Positions 32,901-40,741 of a stretch of 64,000 nucleotides of DNA are shown here, piece by piece. The position numbers and the translations under genes were made by a program. Below the pieces are notes generated by a model that saw only the letters and a program-made list of their open reading frames with translations, made no database searches and had not been told where the DNA came from. The stretch comes from Megascapheus bottae. Lineage: Eukaryota > Chordata > Mammalia > Rodentia > Geomyidae. The stretch lies in contig JANJXV010000030.1 of NCBI GenBank assembly GCA_024803745.1, positions 568,001 through 632,000 on the forward strand, read 5' to 3'. How positions within the stretch are numbered: position 1 is the first letter of the stretch; each line of letters opens with the position of its first letter.

Positions 32901-35147
32901 TTCCACAGCACACGGGGTGGTCCAGGGGGGCTGTTCACCGCCACTTCCACAGCACACGGGGTGGTCCAGGGGGGCTGTCCACGGCCACTTCCACAGCACA
33001 CGGGGGTGGTCCACGTGGGCTGTCCACGGCCACTTCCACAGCACACGGGGGTGGTCCACGTGGGCTGTCCACGGCCACTTCCACAGCACACGGGGGTGGT
33101 CCACGTGGGCTGTCCACGGCCACTTCCACAGCACACGGGGGTGGTCCACGTGAGCTGTCCACGGCCACTTCCACAGCACATGGGGTGGTCCAGGGGGGCT
33201 GTCCACGTCCACGTCCACAGCACACGGGGTGGTCCACGCGGGCTGTCCACGGCCACTTCCACAGCACACGGGGTGGTCCAGGGGGGCTGTCCACGGCCAC
33301 TTCCACAGCACACGGGGTGGTCCACGTGAGCTGTCCACAGCCACTTCTACAGCACACGGGGTGGTCCACGTGAGTTGTCCACGGCCACTTCTACAGCACA
33401 CGGGGTGGTCCACGTGAGCTGTCCACGGCCACTTCCACAGCACACGGGGTGGTCCACGGGGGCTGTCCATGGCCACTTCCACAGCACACGGGGTGGTCCA
33501 CGTGGGCTGTCCACGGCCACTTCCACAGCACACGGGGGGCGATGCATGTGCTGTTGGAGAGGGGAGGGGGGCTCCGCTGTGCACGCATGGGCTCCACCAA
33601 CCCCCCTCACGCATGCACTGCCCTCGTGGGGGGAGCTTCGCAGTGCACGCATGCACTGTCCCCGGGGGCTCCAGCGTCCACCCCGGCGAAGCCGCGCAGC
33701 CCCCAGACCAGAGCCCCTGCGGACGTCTCCTCCCCCTCCCCCTCCCCCTCCCCTCCTCCTCCCCTTCCCCCTCCCCCTCCCCCTCCTCCCCCTCCCCTCC
33801 AGGCGTGTTCCAGGCGCTGAGCTCCAAGAACACGGACTTCCTTCGTCTCAACATGAATGAGGTACGGCCCTGGCGTCCTTGGGGAAGCTGTCCACGAGCT
33901 GGGGGACCCCATGACCGGGGACACGGACGGGGGGAGGAGGGGACTGCCTGGCCGCCCTGCCACCTCCGAGCTGAGACTCGCCAGCCTCGCCCGGAGGCCA
34001 CTCCACTCCCCCTCCAGTCCCCCTCCAGTCCCCCCTCCAGTCCCCCCTCCAGTCCCCACTCCAGTCCCCGTCCAGTCCCCCTCCAGTCCCCCCTCCAGTC
34101 CCCCTCCAGTCCCCCTCCAGTCCCCCTCCAGTCCCTCCTCCAGTCCCCCTCCAGTCCCCCCTCCAGTCCCTGTCCAGTCCCCGTCCAGTCCCCCCTCCAG
34201 TCCCCGTCCAGTCCCCCCTCCAGTCCCCGTCCAGTCCCCGTCCAGTCCCCCTCCAGTCCCCCCTCCAGTCCCCCTCCAGTCCCCCCTCCAGTCCCCGTCC
34301 AGTCCCCCTCCAGTCCCCCTCCAGTCCCCCCTCCAGTCCCCCTCCAGTCCCCCCTCCAGTCCCCCTCCAGTCCCCCCTCCAGTCCCCCTCCAGTCCCCCC
34401 TCCAGTCCCCCCTCCAGTCCCCGTCCAGTCCCCGTCCAGTCCCCCTCCAGTCCCCCCTCCAGTCCCCGTCCAGTCCCCCCTCCAGTCCCCCTCCAGTCCC
34501 CCCTCCAGTCCCCCTCCAGTCCCCCCTCCAGTCCCCGTCCAGTCCCCCTCCAGTCCCCCCTCCAGTCCCCCTCCAGTCCCCCCTCCAGTCCCCGTCCAGT
34601 CCCCCTCCAGTCCCCCTCCAGTCCCCCCTCCAGTCCCCCCTCCAGTCCCCGTCCAGTCCCCCTCCAGTCCCCCTCCAGTCCCCCCTCCAGTCCCCCCTCC
34701 AGTCCCCGTCCAGTCCCCCTCCAGTCTCCCTCCAGTCCCCCTCCAGTCCCCCCTCCAGTCCCCCCTCCAGTCCCCGTCCAGTCCCCATCCAGTCCCCCCT
34801 CCAGTCCCCGTCCAGTCCCCCTCCAGTCCCCCCTCCGGGCTCCAGTCCTCCCTCTGGGCTCCACTCCCTGTCCAGTCCCCCCTCCAACCTCCAGTCCCCC
34901 CTCCGGGCTTCAGTCCCCCATTCCGCCCCTCCACAGGCCACCTCCAGGCCCAGCAGCCGGCCGATGGCAGGATATCCCTGCCTGGATGCCCAAGGCTGGG
35001 GCTGGAGGAACTTGGCGCGTGGTGGGCTAGGGGTTCATGCCGGGCCTCGGGATGAGGCTCGGGCCCACACTCAGATGCTGGCGGGATGGGGCAGCAGAGC
35101 TTTGTCTGTCTCCCGTCCAGTTCCTCAACCTGACCATGAGCATTTGA
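13881..35147 (+). CDS. CAPN9: Calpain-9, digestive-tract calpain (20 coding exons)
   Basis: Calcium-dependent intracellular cysteine protease (nCL-4), known from gastric and intestinal epithelium and as partner of CAPN8 in G-calpain. Exons: 13881-14093, 16999-17068, 18781-18899, 20514-20647, 21009-21177, 22415-22498, 24269-24354, 24617-24694, 25170-25330, 27830-27987, 28103-28311, 28412-28448, 29341-29421, 30366-30423, 31224-31288, 31716-31784, 32021-32099, 32712-32828, 33803-33861, 35121-35147. They sum to 2073 nt, 690 residues, equal to human calpain-9. Order: N-terminal anchor, protease cores with Cys97 (GDCWLLAA), His254 (KGHAYTV) and Asn278 (IRNPWG), C2-like sandwich (about 345-500), acidic linker, penta-EF-hand domain (about 525-690). 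No stop or frameshift is seen. Exon 15 lacks a GT donor. The start ATG (ACAGCCATGC) matches the human MPYL start. Confidence 0.97.
14672..15526 (+). repeat. Minisatellite, 47-bp unit x about 18 (CAPN9 intron 1)
   Basis: G-rich units with core GGGGTGGGGAGACCGGCTGT and a G6-7 run (GAGGGGGGGA) each. Long frames on both strands are by-products. Strong G-quadruplex potential on the CAPN9 sense strand. Confidence 0.93.
15530..16290. other. CAPN9 intron 1 remainder
   Basis: Includes a SINE-like stretch near 15690-15790 (GGCGGGCCTGGTACAGCGGC) and a TG/AT-rich segment at 16025-16260 (TTTTTATTTTT, TGTGTGTGTGCATG). No exon seen. Confidence 0.5.
16292..16660 (+). repeat. Minisatellite, 33/35-bp unit x about 11 (CAPN9 intron 1)
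   Basis: Units alternate 33 and 35 bp (with or without an extra TG before TCTGGGCG), core GCGGGCCCCTGTCTGGGC. Located 340 bp before exon 2. Confidence 0.92.
16999..17068 (+). CDS. CAPN9: CAPN9 exon 2
   Basis: 70 nt after CCTCCAG, residues 72-95: [20 protein letters not shown] then GEL; donor GTGAGT. The next codon, Gly95, is split with exon 3. Confidence 0.95.
17318..17402 (+). repeat. MIR-type ancient SINE fragment (CAPN9 intron 2)
   Basis: TTGCAGATGGAGAAACCAAG followed by TTTGAGGTCACAGAAGGACA fits the MIR core (AGATGGGGAAACTGAGGC ... GGTCACACAG) with expected divergence. Confidence 0.6.
18545..18668 (+). repeat. GGGA/GGAGG purine tract (CAPN9 intron 2)
   Basis: About 120 bp of almost pure purine (GGGAGGGAGGAGGGAGGAGG type), 110 bp before exon 3; triplex or quadruplex prone. 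Confidence 0.85.
18781..18899 (+). CDS. CAPN9: CAPN9 exon 3 (catalytic cysteine)
   Basis: 119 nt after CTCTGCAG. Contains [17 protein letters not shown] with nucleophile Cys97 and ends GYAGIFHFQ before donor GTAGGG. Confidence 0.96.
19372..20392 (+). repeat. Minisatellite, 38-40-bp unit x about 26 (CAPN9 intron 3)
   Basis: Units with core CAGACCCAGCCTGGCTAGGA, then CAGTCACGGGG or CAGTTATGGGG or CAGATATGGGG, then ACACGGG. The three spacer types are interleaved, giving higher-order blocks. It fills most of intron 3, ending 120 bp before exon 4. Confidence 0.94.
20514..20647 (+). CDS. CAPN9: CAPN9 exon 4
   Basis: 134 nt after [26 protein letters not shown] to [14 protein letters not shown], the conserved calpain core-1 block; donor GTGAGG. 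Confidence 0.96.
21009..21177 (+). CDS. CAPN9: CAPN9 exon 5
   Basis: 169 nt after [38 protein letters not shown], ending SLLGCSID before donor GTGAGT. Confidence 0.95.
21283..21480 (+). repeat. SINE, geomyoid ID-like dimer (CAPN9 intron 5)
   Basis: Well preserved: CCAGGAGTGTGGCCTAGTGG, TGCTTGCCTAGCATGCACGA (tRNA-like B-box region TTTGAATCC follows), then GTGGTGCTGTGGCTCAAGTG and GAGAAAACCCAAGGACAGTG. Useful reference copy for the family. Confidence 0.88.
21998..22187 (-). repeat. SINE, geomyoid ID-like dimer (CAPN9 intron 5)
   Basis: Reverse copy starting with a T-run, then GCCAGTCCTGGGGCTTGAAC, CCACTTGAGCCAAAGCACC and GGGCTTCATGCATGCTAGGC, ending CACTAGGCCACACTCCTGGC. Confidence 0.87.
22415..22498 (+). 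CDS. CAPN9: CAPN9 exon 6 (catalytic histidine)
   Basis: 84 nt after CCTTTCAG: residues 236-263, [20 protein letters not shown] then YTVTGTDR, holding His254; donor GTAGGA. Begins and ends in phase 0. Confidence 0.95.
22770..23034. repeat. (CA)n microsatellite, interrupted (CAPN9 intron 6)
   Basis: 265 bp of CA dinucleotides broken by CG, TG and TA steps; alternating purine-pyrimidine, so Z-DNA prone. Confidence 0.95.
23722..23962 (+). repeat. Purine-rich tract with (GGAA)n and (GGCA)n (CAPN9 intron 6)
   Basis: Begins as an A-tail-like GAAAGAAGG series, becomes GGGAGG, then AAGGAGGG and ends in eight GGCA units. A SINE-like head (CAACACTGGAGGGGCTGAGA region near 23650) may have seeded it. 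Confidence 0.85.
24045..24145 (+). repeat. tRNA/ID-like SINE fragment (CAPN9 intron 6)
   Basis: GGGCTGGGACCATGTCTCAA, GGTGCAGTATCTGCCTGGCA and a GTTCAAACC B-box followed by an A-rich end. Confidence 0.55.
24269..24354 (+). CDS. CAPN9: CAPN9 exon 7 (catalytic asparagine)
   Basis: 86 nt after [36 protein letters not shown], holding Asn278; donor GTCGGT. Confidence 0.95.
24617..24694 (+). CDS. CAPN9: CAPN9 exon 8
   Basis: 78 nt after [33 protein letters not shown] (end of protease core 2); donor GTACAG splits the Trp318 codon. Confidence 0.93.
25170..25330 (+). CDS. CAPN9: CAPN9 exon 9
   Basis: 161 nt after [28 protein letters not shown], then [18 protein letters not shown] and CRNFL, the start of the C2-like domain; donor GTAGGT. 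Confidence 0.95.
25593..25745 (+). repeat. (CCTT)n/(CCCT)n microsatellite (CAPN9 intron 9)
   Basis: About 150 bp of TTCC then CCCT then TTCC repeats. Confidence 0.95.
26183..27765 (+). repeat. GTGAGTGT/GTCAGTGA array, 1.6 kb (CAPN9 intron 9)
   Basis: TG-rich array built of GTGTGTGAGTG and GTGTGTCAGTGAG modules of varying order. It is dense in GTGAGT, the 5' splice-site consensus, on the CAPN9 sense strand, and ends about 60 bp before exon 10. The first third contains GGGGTG interruptions that later vanish. Confidence 0.95.
27830..27987 (+). CDS. CAPN9: CAPN9 exon 10
   Basis: 158 nt after [48 protein letters not shown] (C2-like domain); donor GTGGGG. The acceptor lies only about 60 bp after the 1.6-kb GTGAGTGT array. 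Confidence 0.94.
28103..28311 (+). CDS. CAPN9: CAPN9 exon 11
   Basis: 209 nt after [58 protein letters not shown]; end of the C2-like domain. Donor GTGAGG splits Arg494. Confidence 0.95.
28412..28448 (+). CDS. CAPN9: CAPN9 exon 12 (micro-exon, linker)
   Basis: 37 nt after CCCTGCAG encoding [12 protein letters not shown]; donor GTGAGT. Corresponds to human DMDGNVDIDLPE in the linker before the penta-EF-hand domain; the acidic positions are less conserved here. Confidence 0.88.
29341..29421 (+). CDS. CAPN9: CAPN9 exon 13
   Basis: 81 nt after [35 protein letters not shown]; donor GTGGGC. Start of the penta-EF-hand domain. Confidence 0.94.
29671..29870 (-). repeat. SINE, geomyoid ID-like dimer (CAPN9 intron 13)
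   Basis: T-run then GCCAGTCCTGGGCTTGAGCT, CCACTTGAGCCTCAGCACCA, GGTCTTCATGCATGCTAGGC and CACTAGGCCAAACTTCCGGC. Confidence 0.88.
30022..30325 (+). repeat. B1-like plus tRNA-like composite SINE (CAPN9 intron 13)
   Basis: CTCACACCTGTAATCCCAGC and AGAGGCTGAG come from a 7SL-type monomer; GGCACGGCTTAAGTGATAGG and GCCTGGCAAGCACAGG further on come from a tRNA-like monomer (B4-type composite). Ends just before exon 14. Confidence 0.65.
30366..30423 (+). CDS. CAPN9: CAPN9 exon 14 (EF-hand 1)
   Basis: 58 nt after [26 protein letters not shown]; donor GTAAGT. Forms most of EF-hand 1 with the end of exon 13. Confidence 0.94.
30588..30788 (+). repeat. SINE, geomyoid ID-like dimer (CAPN9 intron 14)
   Basis: GGGCGTGGCTAGTGGTAGAG, GGGTTCGATTCCTCAGTACC, GTGCTGTGGCTCAAGTGGTA, GAGAAAGCCAAGGACAGTG, tail CAAAAATACAAACAAAAG. 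Confidence 0.87.
31224..31288 (+). CDS. CAPN9: CAPN9 exon 15 (non-GT donor)
   Basis: 65 nt after [29 protein letters not shown]. The frame requires the exon to end at GAT, but the next bases are GCATCC, so the donor is GC rather than GT. No nearby GT keeps frame with exon 16. Read-through gives a stop about 43 codons later. Confidence 0.88.
31475..31626 (+). repeat. CACC/CCTCACC simple tandem repeat (CAPN9 intron 15)
   Basis: About 150 bp of CCACCCCACCTCACCCTG units, roughly 90 bp before exon 16. A shorter 18-bp G-rich repeat (CGTGGGGGAGGGGGAGGC) sits at 31312-31355 just after exon 15. Confidence 0.88.
31716..31784 (+). CDS. CAPN9: CAPN9 exon 16 (EF-hand 2)
   Basis: 69 nt after [29 protein letters not shown]; donor GTGTGT. 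With the last Asp of exon 15 it forms the EF-hand 2 loop [12 protein letters not shown]. Confidence 0.93.
32021..32099 (+). CDS. CAPN9: CAPN9 exon 17 (EF-hand 3)
   Basis: 79 nt after [34 protein letters not shown]; donor GTACCC is weak. The calcium loop [12 protein letters not shown] is complete. Confidence 0.94.
32712..32828 (+). CDS. CAPN9: CAPN9 exon 18 (EF-hand 4)
   Basis: 117 nt after [46 protein letters not shown]; donor GTGAGT. The 44-bp minisatellite of intron 18 begins only about 15 bp after the exon. Confidence 0.95.
32836..33540 (+). repeat. Minisatellite, 44-45-bp unit x about 16 (CAPN9 intron 18)
   Basis: Units with GGGTGGTCCACGTGGGCTGT then CCACGGCCACTTCCACAGCA. Begins almost at the exon 18 donor. 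Several units contain the E-box CACGTG. Confidence 0.93.
33720..33800 (+). repeat. CCCTCC polypyrimidine tract at exon 19 acceptor
   Basis: 80 bp of pure C/T (CCCCTCCCCCTCC type) running into the acceptor AG of exon 19; an extended polypyrimidine tract. Confidence 0.9.
33803..33861 (+). CDS. CAPN9: CAPN9 exon 19
   Basis: 59 nt after an exceptionally long C/T tract (33720-33800) and [21 protein letters not shown]; donor GTACGG. EF-hand 5 dimerisation region. Confidence 0.94.
34003..34840 (+). repeat. Minisatellite, 11/12-bp unit x about 72 (CAPN9 intron 19)
   Basis: Units CCAGTCCCCCT or CCAGTCCCCGT and 12-bp CCAGTCCCCCCT in mixed order. The complement has G4-6 runs each unit. Very long frames on both strands here (up to about 800 codons) are artefacts of the array. 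Degenerate units continue to about 34930. Confidence 0.95.
35121..35147 (+). CDS. CAPN9: CAPN9 exon 20 (C-terminus and stop)
   Basis: After [17 protein letters not shown] then TGA at 35145-35147. Human ends FIHLTMNI. The 3' UTR follows. Confidence 0.93.
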   Translation, partial: FLNLTMSI

Positions 35148-35736
35148 GGTGGCCGTGCAGCCTGCCCTGCAGAGCCTCGAGTCTGGAGCCACCAGCCCCA
35201 GGCCCTCGGGGCAGACCTGCGGCCCGTCTCACTCCACCCTGACCTGGAAGACTCCAAGAGCGTCGACTGCAGTGTGGATGTGTTTGTTCTACTGCTTTGT
35301 GGGAAAAGCCCATCCCTGCCTGAACAGAGCCCCTGGCATCGCCTGTGTTTGGCGCGGCATTCGCCAGGCCCTCTTGCCTCCTTCCCGTCCGGCCTCCCAG
35401 TGGCAATTCCCGTTCCATCTGCCAGAATCCTGACGCCGGCGTGACTGCAGTCCTCTATAAAACAACGTTTCTGTAACCGTGTGGCTGTGTGGGGCGCCTG
35501 TGTAAGTGCTGCAAACAGATCACAGCTCTGGGGGCGTGGACCAACATGGAAATCCCAGCACCCTTTCCTGGAGCTAATGATGGAGGCAAACTCCATCCAC
35601 TCTGAGTAGCCTTTGTGTCCAAAGCCTTGGGATCAGAAAAGGCCCGAAGACTGTGACTCCTCCTCGGGGTCCAGGCTCTGCTCAGACCTGCTCATGGTTC
35701 ACCCTCGGCCCCCACCCCACCGAGAAGCCGGGCTGG

Positions 35737-35742
35737 AATAAA
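35737..35742 (+). terminator. CAPN9: CAPN9 polyadenylation signal AATAAA
   Basis: Canonical AATAAA 590 bp after the CAPN9 stop, giving a 3' UTR of about 0.6 kb (35148 to about 35760). A weaker TATAAA lies near 35455. Confidence 0.65.
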
Positions 35743-35764
35743 ACCAGCCTCAGAGGGCCTCAGA

Positions 35765-36240
35765 CTGCCCAACCCACTTCCGTAGGGGTGACCTTGTGGC
35801 AGAGGAGGCAGAACAGGGGAGGAGCGATTCCCAGGTAGGCCATGGGCTGGGCCATAAAAGGAATACTGACAGGTTTTAAATAATTTTAATCATTCAGGAT
35901 ACATTCTTCTGCCACAAAGGAAATAGAATAGAAAAAGGTAAACCAGGAAGTCCCCCATATTCAGGAAACAATACATTTCTAAAAAGCCTACACTTCTGAA
36001 AAGTTTGAAGAGGAAGAAAATCACAGTGAAAATTACACTTTAAGCTGAACAGAACAAAACAACACATTAAAATTAATAAAATCGAGTAGGGCCTTTAAAA
36101 AGCAGACATTTCTCACATTGATCATTTAGGCTTTCATCTTAACAAGAGAGGGAAAAGACCCAAGAAGACTGAAGAGAAAGAAATAATAATCAGAGCAGAA
36201 ATCCAATAACTAGGGACAGGACAACAGGAAAACATCAAAG
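35765..36240. other. Spacer after CAPN9, nothing recognised
   Basis: AT-rich unique sequence between the CAPN9 polyadenylation site and a SINE. No exon or named repeat recognised. Confidence 0.4.
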
Positions 36241-36245
36241 CAGGG

Positions 36246-36440
36246 GGCCAGGAGTGTGGCCTAGTGGTGTAGTGCTTGCCTAGCATGCACGAAGACCTGG
36301 ATTGATTCCTTGGTAACACATTAAAAAAAAAAAAAGCCAGAAGTGGTGCTGAGGCTCAAGTGGTAGAGCTCAAGTCTTGAGAAAACCCAAGGACAGTGCT
36401 CGGGCCTGAGCTCAAGCCCAGGACTGGCAAAAAAAACAAT
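36246..36440 (+). repeat. SINE, geomyoid ID-like dimer
   Basis: GGCCAGGAGTGTGGCCTAGT, TGCTTGCCTAGCATGCACGA, GAGCTCAAGTCTTGAGAAAA, tail GGCAAAAAAAACAATC. Confidence 0.88.
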
Positions 36441-36486
36441 CAAGGCAGGGAGAAGTTGGTTCTGGGAAAAGTCCAACACAATTGAT

Positions 36487-37107
36487 AAGAGCGTGTATGT
36501 GTGTGTGCGTGCGTGTGTGTGCGTGTGTGAGTGTGTGTGTGTGAGTGTGAGTGTGTGTGAGTGAGTGTGCGTGTGTGTGCGTGTGTGCGTGTGTGTTTGT
36601 GTGTGTGAGTGTGAGTGTGTGTGAGTGAGTGTGCGTGTGTGTGTGTGCGTGTGTGTGTGTGCGTGTGTGTGTGCGTGTGTTTGTGTGTGTTTGTGTGTGT
36701 GTGTGCGTGAGTGTGTGTGTGTGCGTGCGTGTGTGTGCGTGTGTGAGTGTGTGTGTGTGTGTGTGCGTGTGTGTGTGTGTGCGTGCGTGTGCGTGCGTGT
36801 GTGTGCGTGCGTGTGTGTGCGTGCGTGTGTGTGCGTGTGTGTGTGTGTGCGTGTGTGAGTGTGAGTGTGTGTGCGTGTGTTTGTGTGTGTTTGTGTGTGC
36901 GTGTGTGTGTGTGTGCGTGTGCGTGTGTGAGTGTGAGTGTGCGTGTGCGTGCGTGCGTGTGCGTGTGTGTGTGCGTGTGTGTGTGCGTGTGTGTGCGTGA
37001 GTGTGTGTGCGTGCGTGTGTGTGCGTGTGTGTGTGTGCGTGTGTGAGTGTGAGTGTGTGTGCGTGCGTGTGTGTGCGTGTGTGTGTGTGCGTGTGTGAGT
37101 GTGAGTG

Positions 37108-37148
<41 letters not shown>
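36487..37148. repeat. (GT)n-rich microsatellite with GTGC and GTGA interruptions
   Basis: 660 bp of GTGTGC, GTGAGTGT and GTGTTTGT modules abutting two SINEs. Open frames here are low complexity. Confidence 0.95.
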
Positions 37149-37149
<1 letters not shown>

Positions 37150-37375
37150 GGTTCTGGAGCTTGAACTCAGGGCCTGGATGCTGTCCTTGAGCCTCTTTGT
37201 GCTCAAGATTAGTGTTTTACCACTTGAGCCATAGCGCCACTTCTGGCTTTTTGAGTAGTTTATTAGAGCTAAGAGTCTCTCAGGGCTTTCCAGCCACACC
37301 GCTCAGATCTCGGCTTCGGAGTAGTTAGGGTTATAGGGCAGAGCCGCCGGCATCCAGCTAAACGCAATGATTTTT
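37148..37375 (-). repeat. SINE, B4-like composite
   Basis: GGAGCTTGAACTCAGGGCCT, CCACTTGAGCCATAGCGCCA, then CTCGGCTTCGGAGTAGTTAG (7SL-type end). Confidence 0.75.
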
Positions 37376-37379
37376 AATG

Positions 37380-38495
37380 ACACAAAACAGAGGGAGAAAA
37401 GGTGGGAGACAGCTTTGACCAGCGCCCTAGAAATGCAGGGGGGGTCACTACTGACACTTTAAATCCTCCTCTAAGTCCTTTCTCTGAAGTATTTGCCAGA
37501 GACAAAAACTGACTCAGCAAAGCCTAGGACAAGGGCTGCCTGGGGCCAGCACAAAAGGCGGTTGCCTGCAGGCCCGACCCAGCCTCTCTCCCAGGCCTGC
37601 AGTCAGACCTGCAGAGCGGCATCCACGTGGGGCAGTAGACGCGGTCCTCTGCACCCCTGGCCGAATCCCTGGGGTTCTGCTGGCCCAGAGGGAGCCTCGG
37701 GACCTGAACCCCCTATCTGTGCAGCGCTGTGGTCACCCAAGGGCAGGCTTCAGAAGAGAAAAACAAAACCCGTGATCCGCAGGGCAGGCGTGCCAAGGGT
37801 GAGGGCGCCAGCCCTGTCCAGTGCACCGGGTCCTTTGTCGACACAAAGCCCCATTCTCCGGAGGGCCGGGGCAGCCTGCCAAGAACCAGCAGAGAGGCGC
37901 CTGACACCACCGCTGAACGCCTAGGTCGATCTGGCCACCCCATCACGGGGCCTGCCCACCACTCCACCACGCCACAGAGCCTTTGGGCAGGAGGGCGGGA
38001 GGGAGGGAGGGGAGGAGGTAAGGAGGGAGGGGAATTTGTCTGGAATGGCACTTGGATGTAAGCAGGGGCTCTGGGTGGTTCTCCAGGCAGGCCACAGCCA
38101 CGGAGAAGGCGGTGTGCCATCATTCCTGGAGGATGGAGCCCTGTGTCCTTGTGCCCGGATGTGTGTGCAGTGTGCGGCAAGACCCCCACCAGGGAGCCTG
38201 GAGGCTGAGCAGATGGCTAAGGTGTTCTGAGATTGCCCGACGGCTCAGCCATTGTGGGGCCGGGGCCAGGGAAGAAGCCAGCATTTTCCCTCTGCTCGCT
38301 CCTACGGCGGCTCCCAGCTGACAACCACCCCTAAGCCAGAGGCAGTGAGCACCACGGCCCAAGTTTCCATCCCGGTCAGTTCCCATCGTCCTCCCGGCAG
38401 AGAGCAGCCCCCACACAGGACACCTCGGCACACGGCAGCAGCATCCACACCCAGTCGCAGCTGACTGACCAGCCCCTGGTCTCTGGGGCAGGGGT
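37380..38495. other. CAPN9-C1orf198 spacer, nothing recognised
   Basis: GC-moderate unique sequence with a short GGGA purine run near 37990-38030. No conserved exon found on either strand. Confidence 0.4.
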
Positions 38496-38499
38496 GGGG

Positions 38500-39025
38500 T
38501 GGACTGTGGCCTCGGGCCTCTTGCTTGATAGGCAGCTGTTCTACCACTTGAGCCACGACTCCAGCGCCTGGGTCTGGAATACGGATTTCTAGATTGTTCT
38601 TTTTCTCTCTTTTTTGGGGGTGGGGAGGGTCATGGGGCTTGAACTCCGGGCCTGGGTGTTATCCCTGAGCTCTTCATCTCAAAGCTGCCTCTCTACCCCT
38701 GAGCCACAGCACCACTTCCCATTTTCCAGTGATTAATTGGAGATAAGAGCCTCACAGTCTTTGGTGCCCAGGCTGGCTTTGAACTGTGATCCTCGGATCT
38801 CAGCCGCCTGAGGACCTAGGATTATAGGTGTGAGCCACCGTGCCCAGCTCTCTATCAGTGTTTTAAAGATGTTTTTCCATCTTCTTTTTCTTAATGACTT
38901 TTTCCATTCTTCTGTGGTACCAAGGAATCAAACCCAGGGCCACGTGCATATGAGGCAGAATCAAACCCAGGGCCACATGCGTATGAGGCAAATACTCTAT
39001 CAGGAAACTACATTCCCAGTCCTCC
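38500..39025 (-). repeat. SINE cluster (three adjacent fragments)
   Basis: Fragments at 38500-38580, 38600-38850 (GGGCTTGAACTCCGGGCCTG ... CCCAGGCTGGCTTTGAACTG, B4-like) and 38912-39022. The last contains a 35-bp local duplication (AATCAAACCCAGGGCCAC repeated). Confidence 0.75.
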
Positions 39026-39029
39026 GTCT

Positions 39030-40205
39030 TCTTCTACTTTGCAACATTGCCAACAAGAATTGTGCCGTCTTCCTTATCATTGTTCCTTTGTGTACAATGG
39101 GTCTGTGTTTTGGTAGAACATTGTTTCAGGTGTCACTCTGCTGGTGGACGCAGTGAAGAGTCATACAATGCTTACCGGCCAAAGAGCCTCATGGATTTGT
39201 GCGTTCTTTATGGTTTTTATTAAGTTCTTCATTTCTCTTTCAAATACGTTTGCTCTGCCTCTCTACTTTCTGCGGGGAGATTGGTGTCACACACGGAAGC
39301 CTCGCAGAGCGACTCCCGGCTCACCCGCACCTATTCCTCAGTCTTTTTGCGGTCTCATTAAACAGGTTCTTTGCCTGTTCACTGCTTCCCCTTCTACTAT
39401 CCAATCTGCCTTTAATTCTGTTCTGAGTCCTTTTAATCTAAACCGTGGTACATCTCATCTCCCCGAGGCCGGTCTGGGTCCCTCCCCCGTCTCTCCACAC
39501 ACTCCCTGTGTCCCCAGCCGCCTGCTTTGCCAGGCCCTTGTCTACAGAACTGATGACCCAGCTGAGAGCCGGGCCAGCTCCTGTGGACTGATTTTGCCTA
39601 CCATCCTGACTCTGCTTTCCTGGGCATCTTTTAATTGATTGCCATATCCGATGAGTCTTACCTTGACTGCGAGGTATTTTTGTGTCTCTGTAAGTCTCGA
39701 TCTGTTAGGAAATCCAGGGTCCACTTGATACTTTCCAGTCCGCGGTCTGGTTTTGTGAGGAGGCCTCGGCAGTGTTATTTTCAGGCTCATCCTCATCCCT
39801 GTGCTCACCAGAAAATCTGGACTGTACTGCTGGTTGTAGGTCTACAGTTTTCGTTGCATCTGCACAGTCTTCAGGTCATGTGCAATTCTGATTTCTGGGG
39901 ATAGGGACCCCAAGTCACGTCTGAGCACACTGGCCCCAGCAGCACATCACCACCTCCCCGGATCCCGATCTGTTCAAGTGCTACCCTGACTCCCTGGATC
40001 CTGGAGTCTGGAGAAGGCGTTGCCCAAGTGCTCCCTGAACCTGCTGAAGTGCCGGGCTGGCTGACCGCCATGCCATCTGTCAGCAGCTGCCCCACTGTGA
40101 GAGGAGAGCCGGGAGCCTCTCCCAGGGCCTCGGCCTGCTGACAGCACCTCCCAGGTGACGTCAGGACCCTGAGCCTGCAGGTGTGTCGCCTGGCTAGGTT
40201 GAGAC
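39030..40205. other. CAPN9-C1orf198 spacer, nothing recognised
   Basis: Unique-looking sequence; I could not assign any exon, RNA gene or named repeat to it. Confidence 0.35.
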
Positions 40206-40211
40206 CCGGAT

Positions 40212-40322
40212 CTAGCCTGTGGCTGGGTCTTGCCTGTGGCTGGATCTTGTCTGTGGCTGGATCTAGCCTGTGGCTGGGTCTTGTCTGTGGCTGGATCTTG
40301 TCTGTGGCTGGATCTAGCCTGG
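40212..40322. repeat. Minisatellite, 17-bp unit x 6
   Basis: Exact 17-bp period, core CTGTGGCTGGATCT with alternation of TTGT and AGC at the joints. Confidence 0.9.
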
Positions 40323-40741
40323 CCAGGGACCCTGCTAAGCATGTCTGTGGTCCTGACGTCCAGGCATGCTCACCGCCTGCCTCGTGGTGGTCCCCCACCT
40401 GGGGTAAGAGCCTGAGTAACGTCTGCACAGAGCGAGTTGGTACTCACACTGTCCCGGGTGGAGCTCCGCCCCAGCCACGCACGTGCAGTGCCCTGGTGAT
40501 ACCCATGGCGGACCCAGGCTAAAACGGTTGCTAAGCCCAACCAAACGACAAGCACACATGGCTGTCCCTCGAGCATGAAGCCACACAGAAGGAGCCAGGA
40601 CGCCGTGTCTGCGAAGACATGGAAAATGAAATGGAGTTTGGGGAAAAGCCCTTCTCTGCAGTTGGCCATTTACCTCCTGTGCTTTCATGAGAGGTAGGAC
40701 TCGTAAGCTTAACTTGATTATTTCTTCTACCACAAACTAAA

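Noticed and set aside
32796..35192. Long open frames on both strands (up to about 800 codons) over CAPN9 introns 18-19
   Set aside because: They run through the 44-bp and 11/12-bp arrays and overlap conserved CAPN9 exons in wrong frames; low-complexity translation ([16 protein letters not shown]) with no homology.
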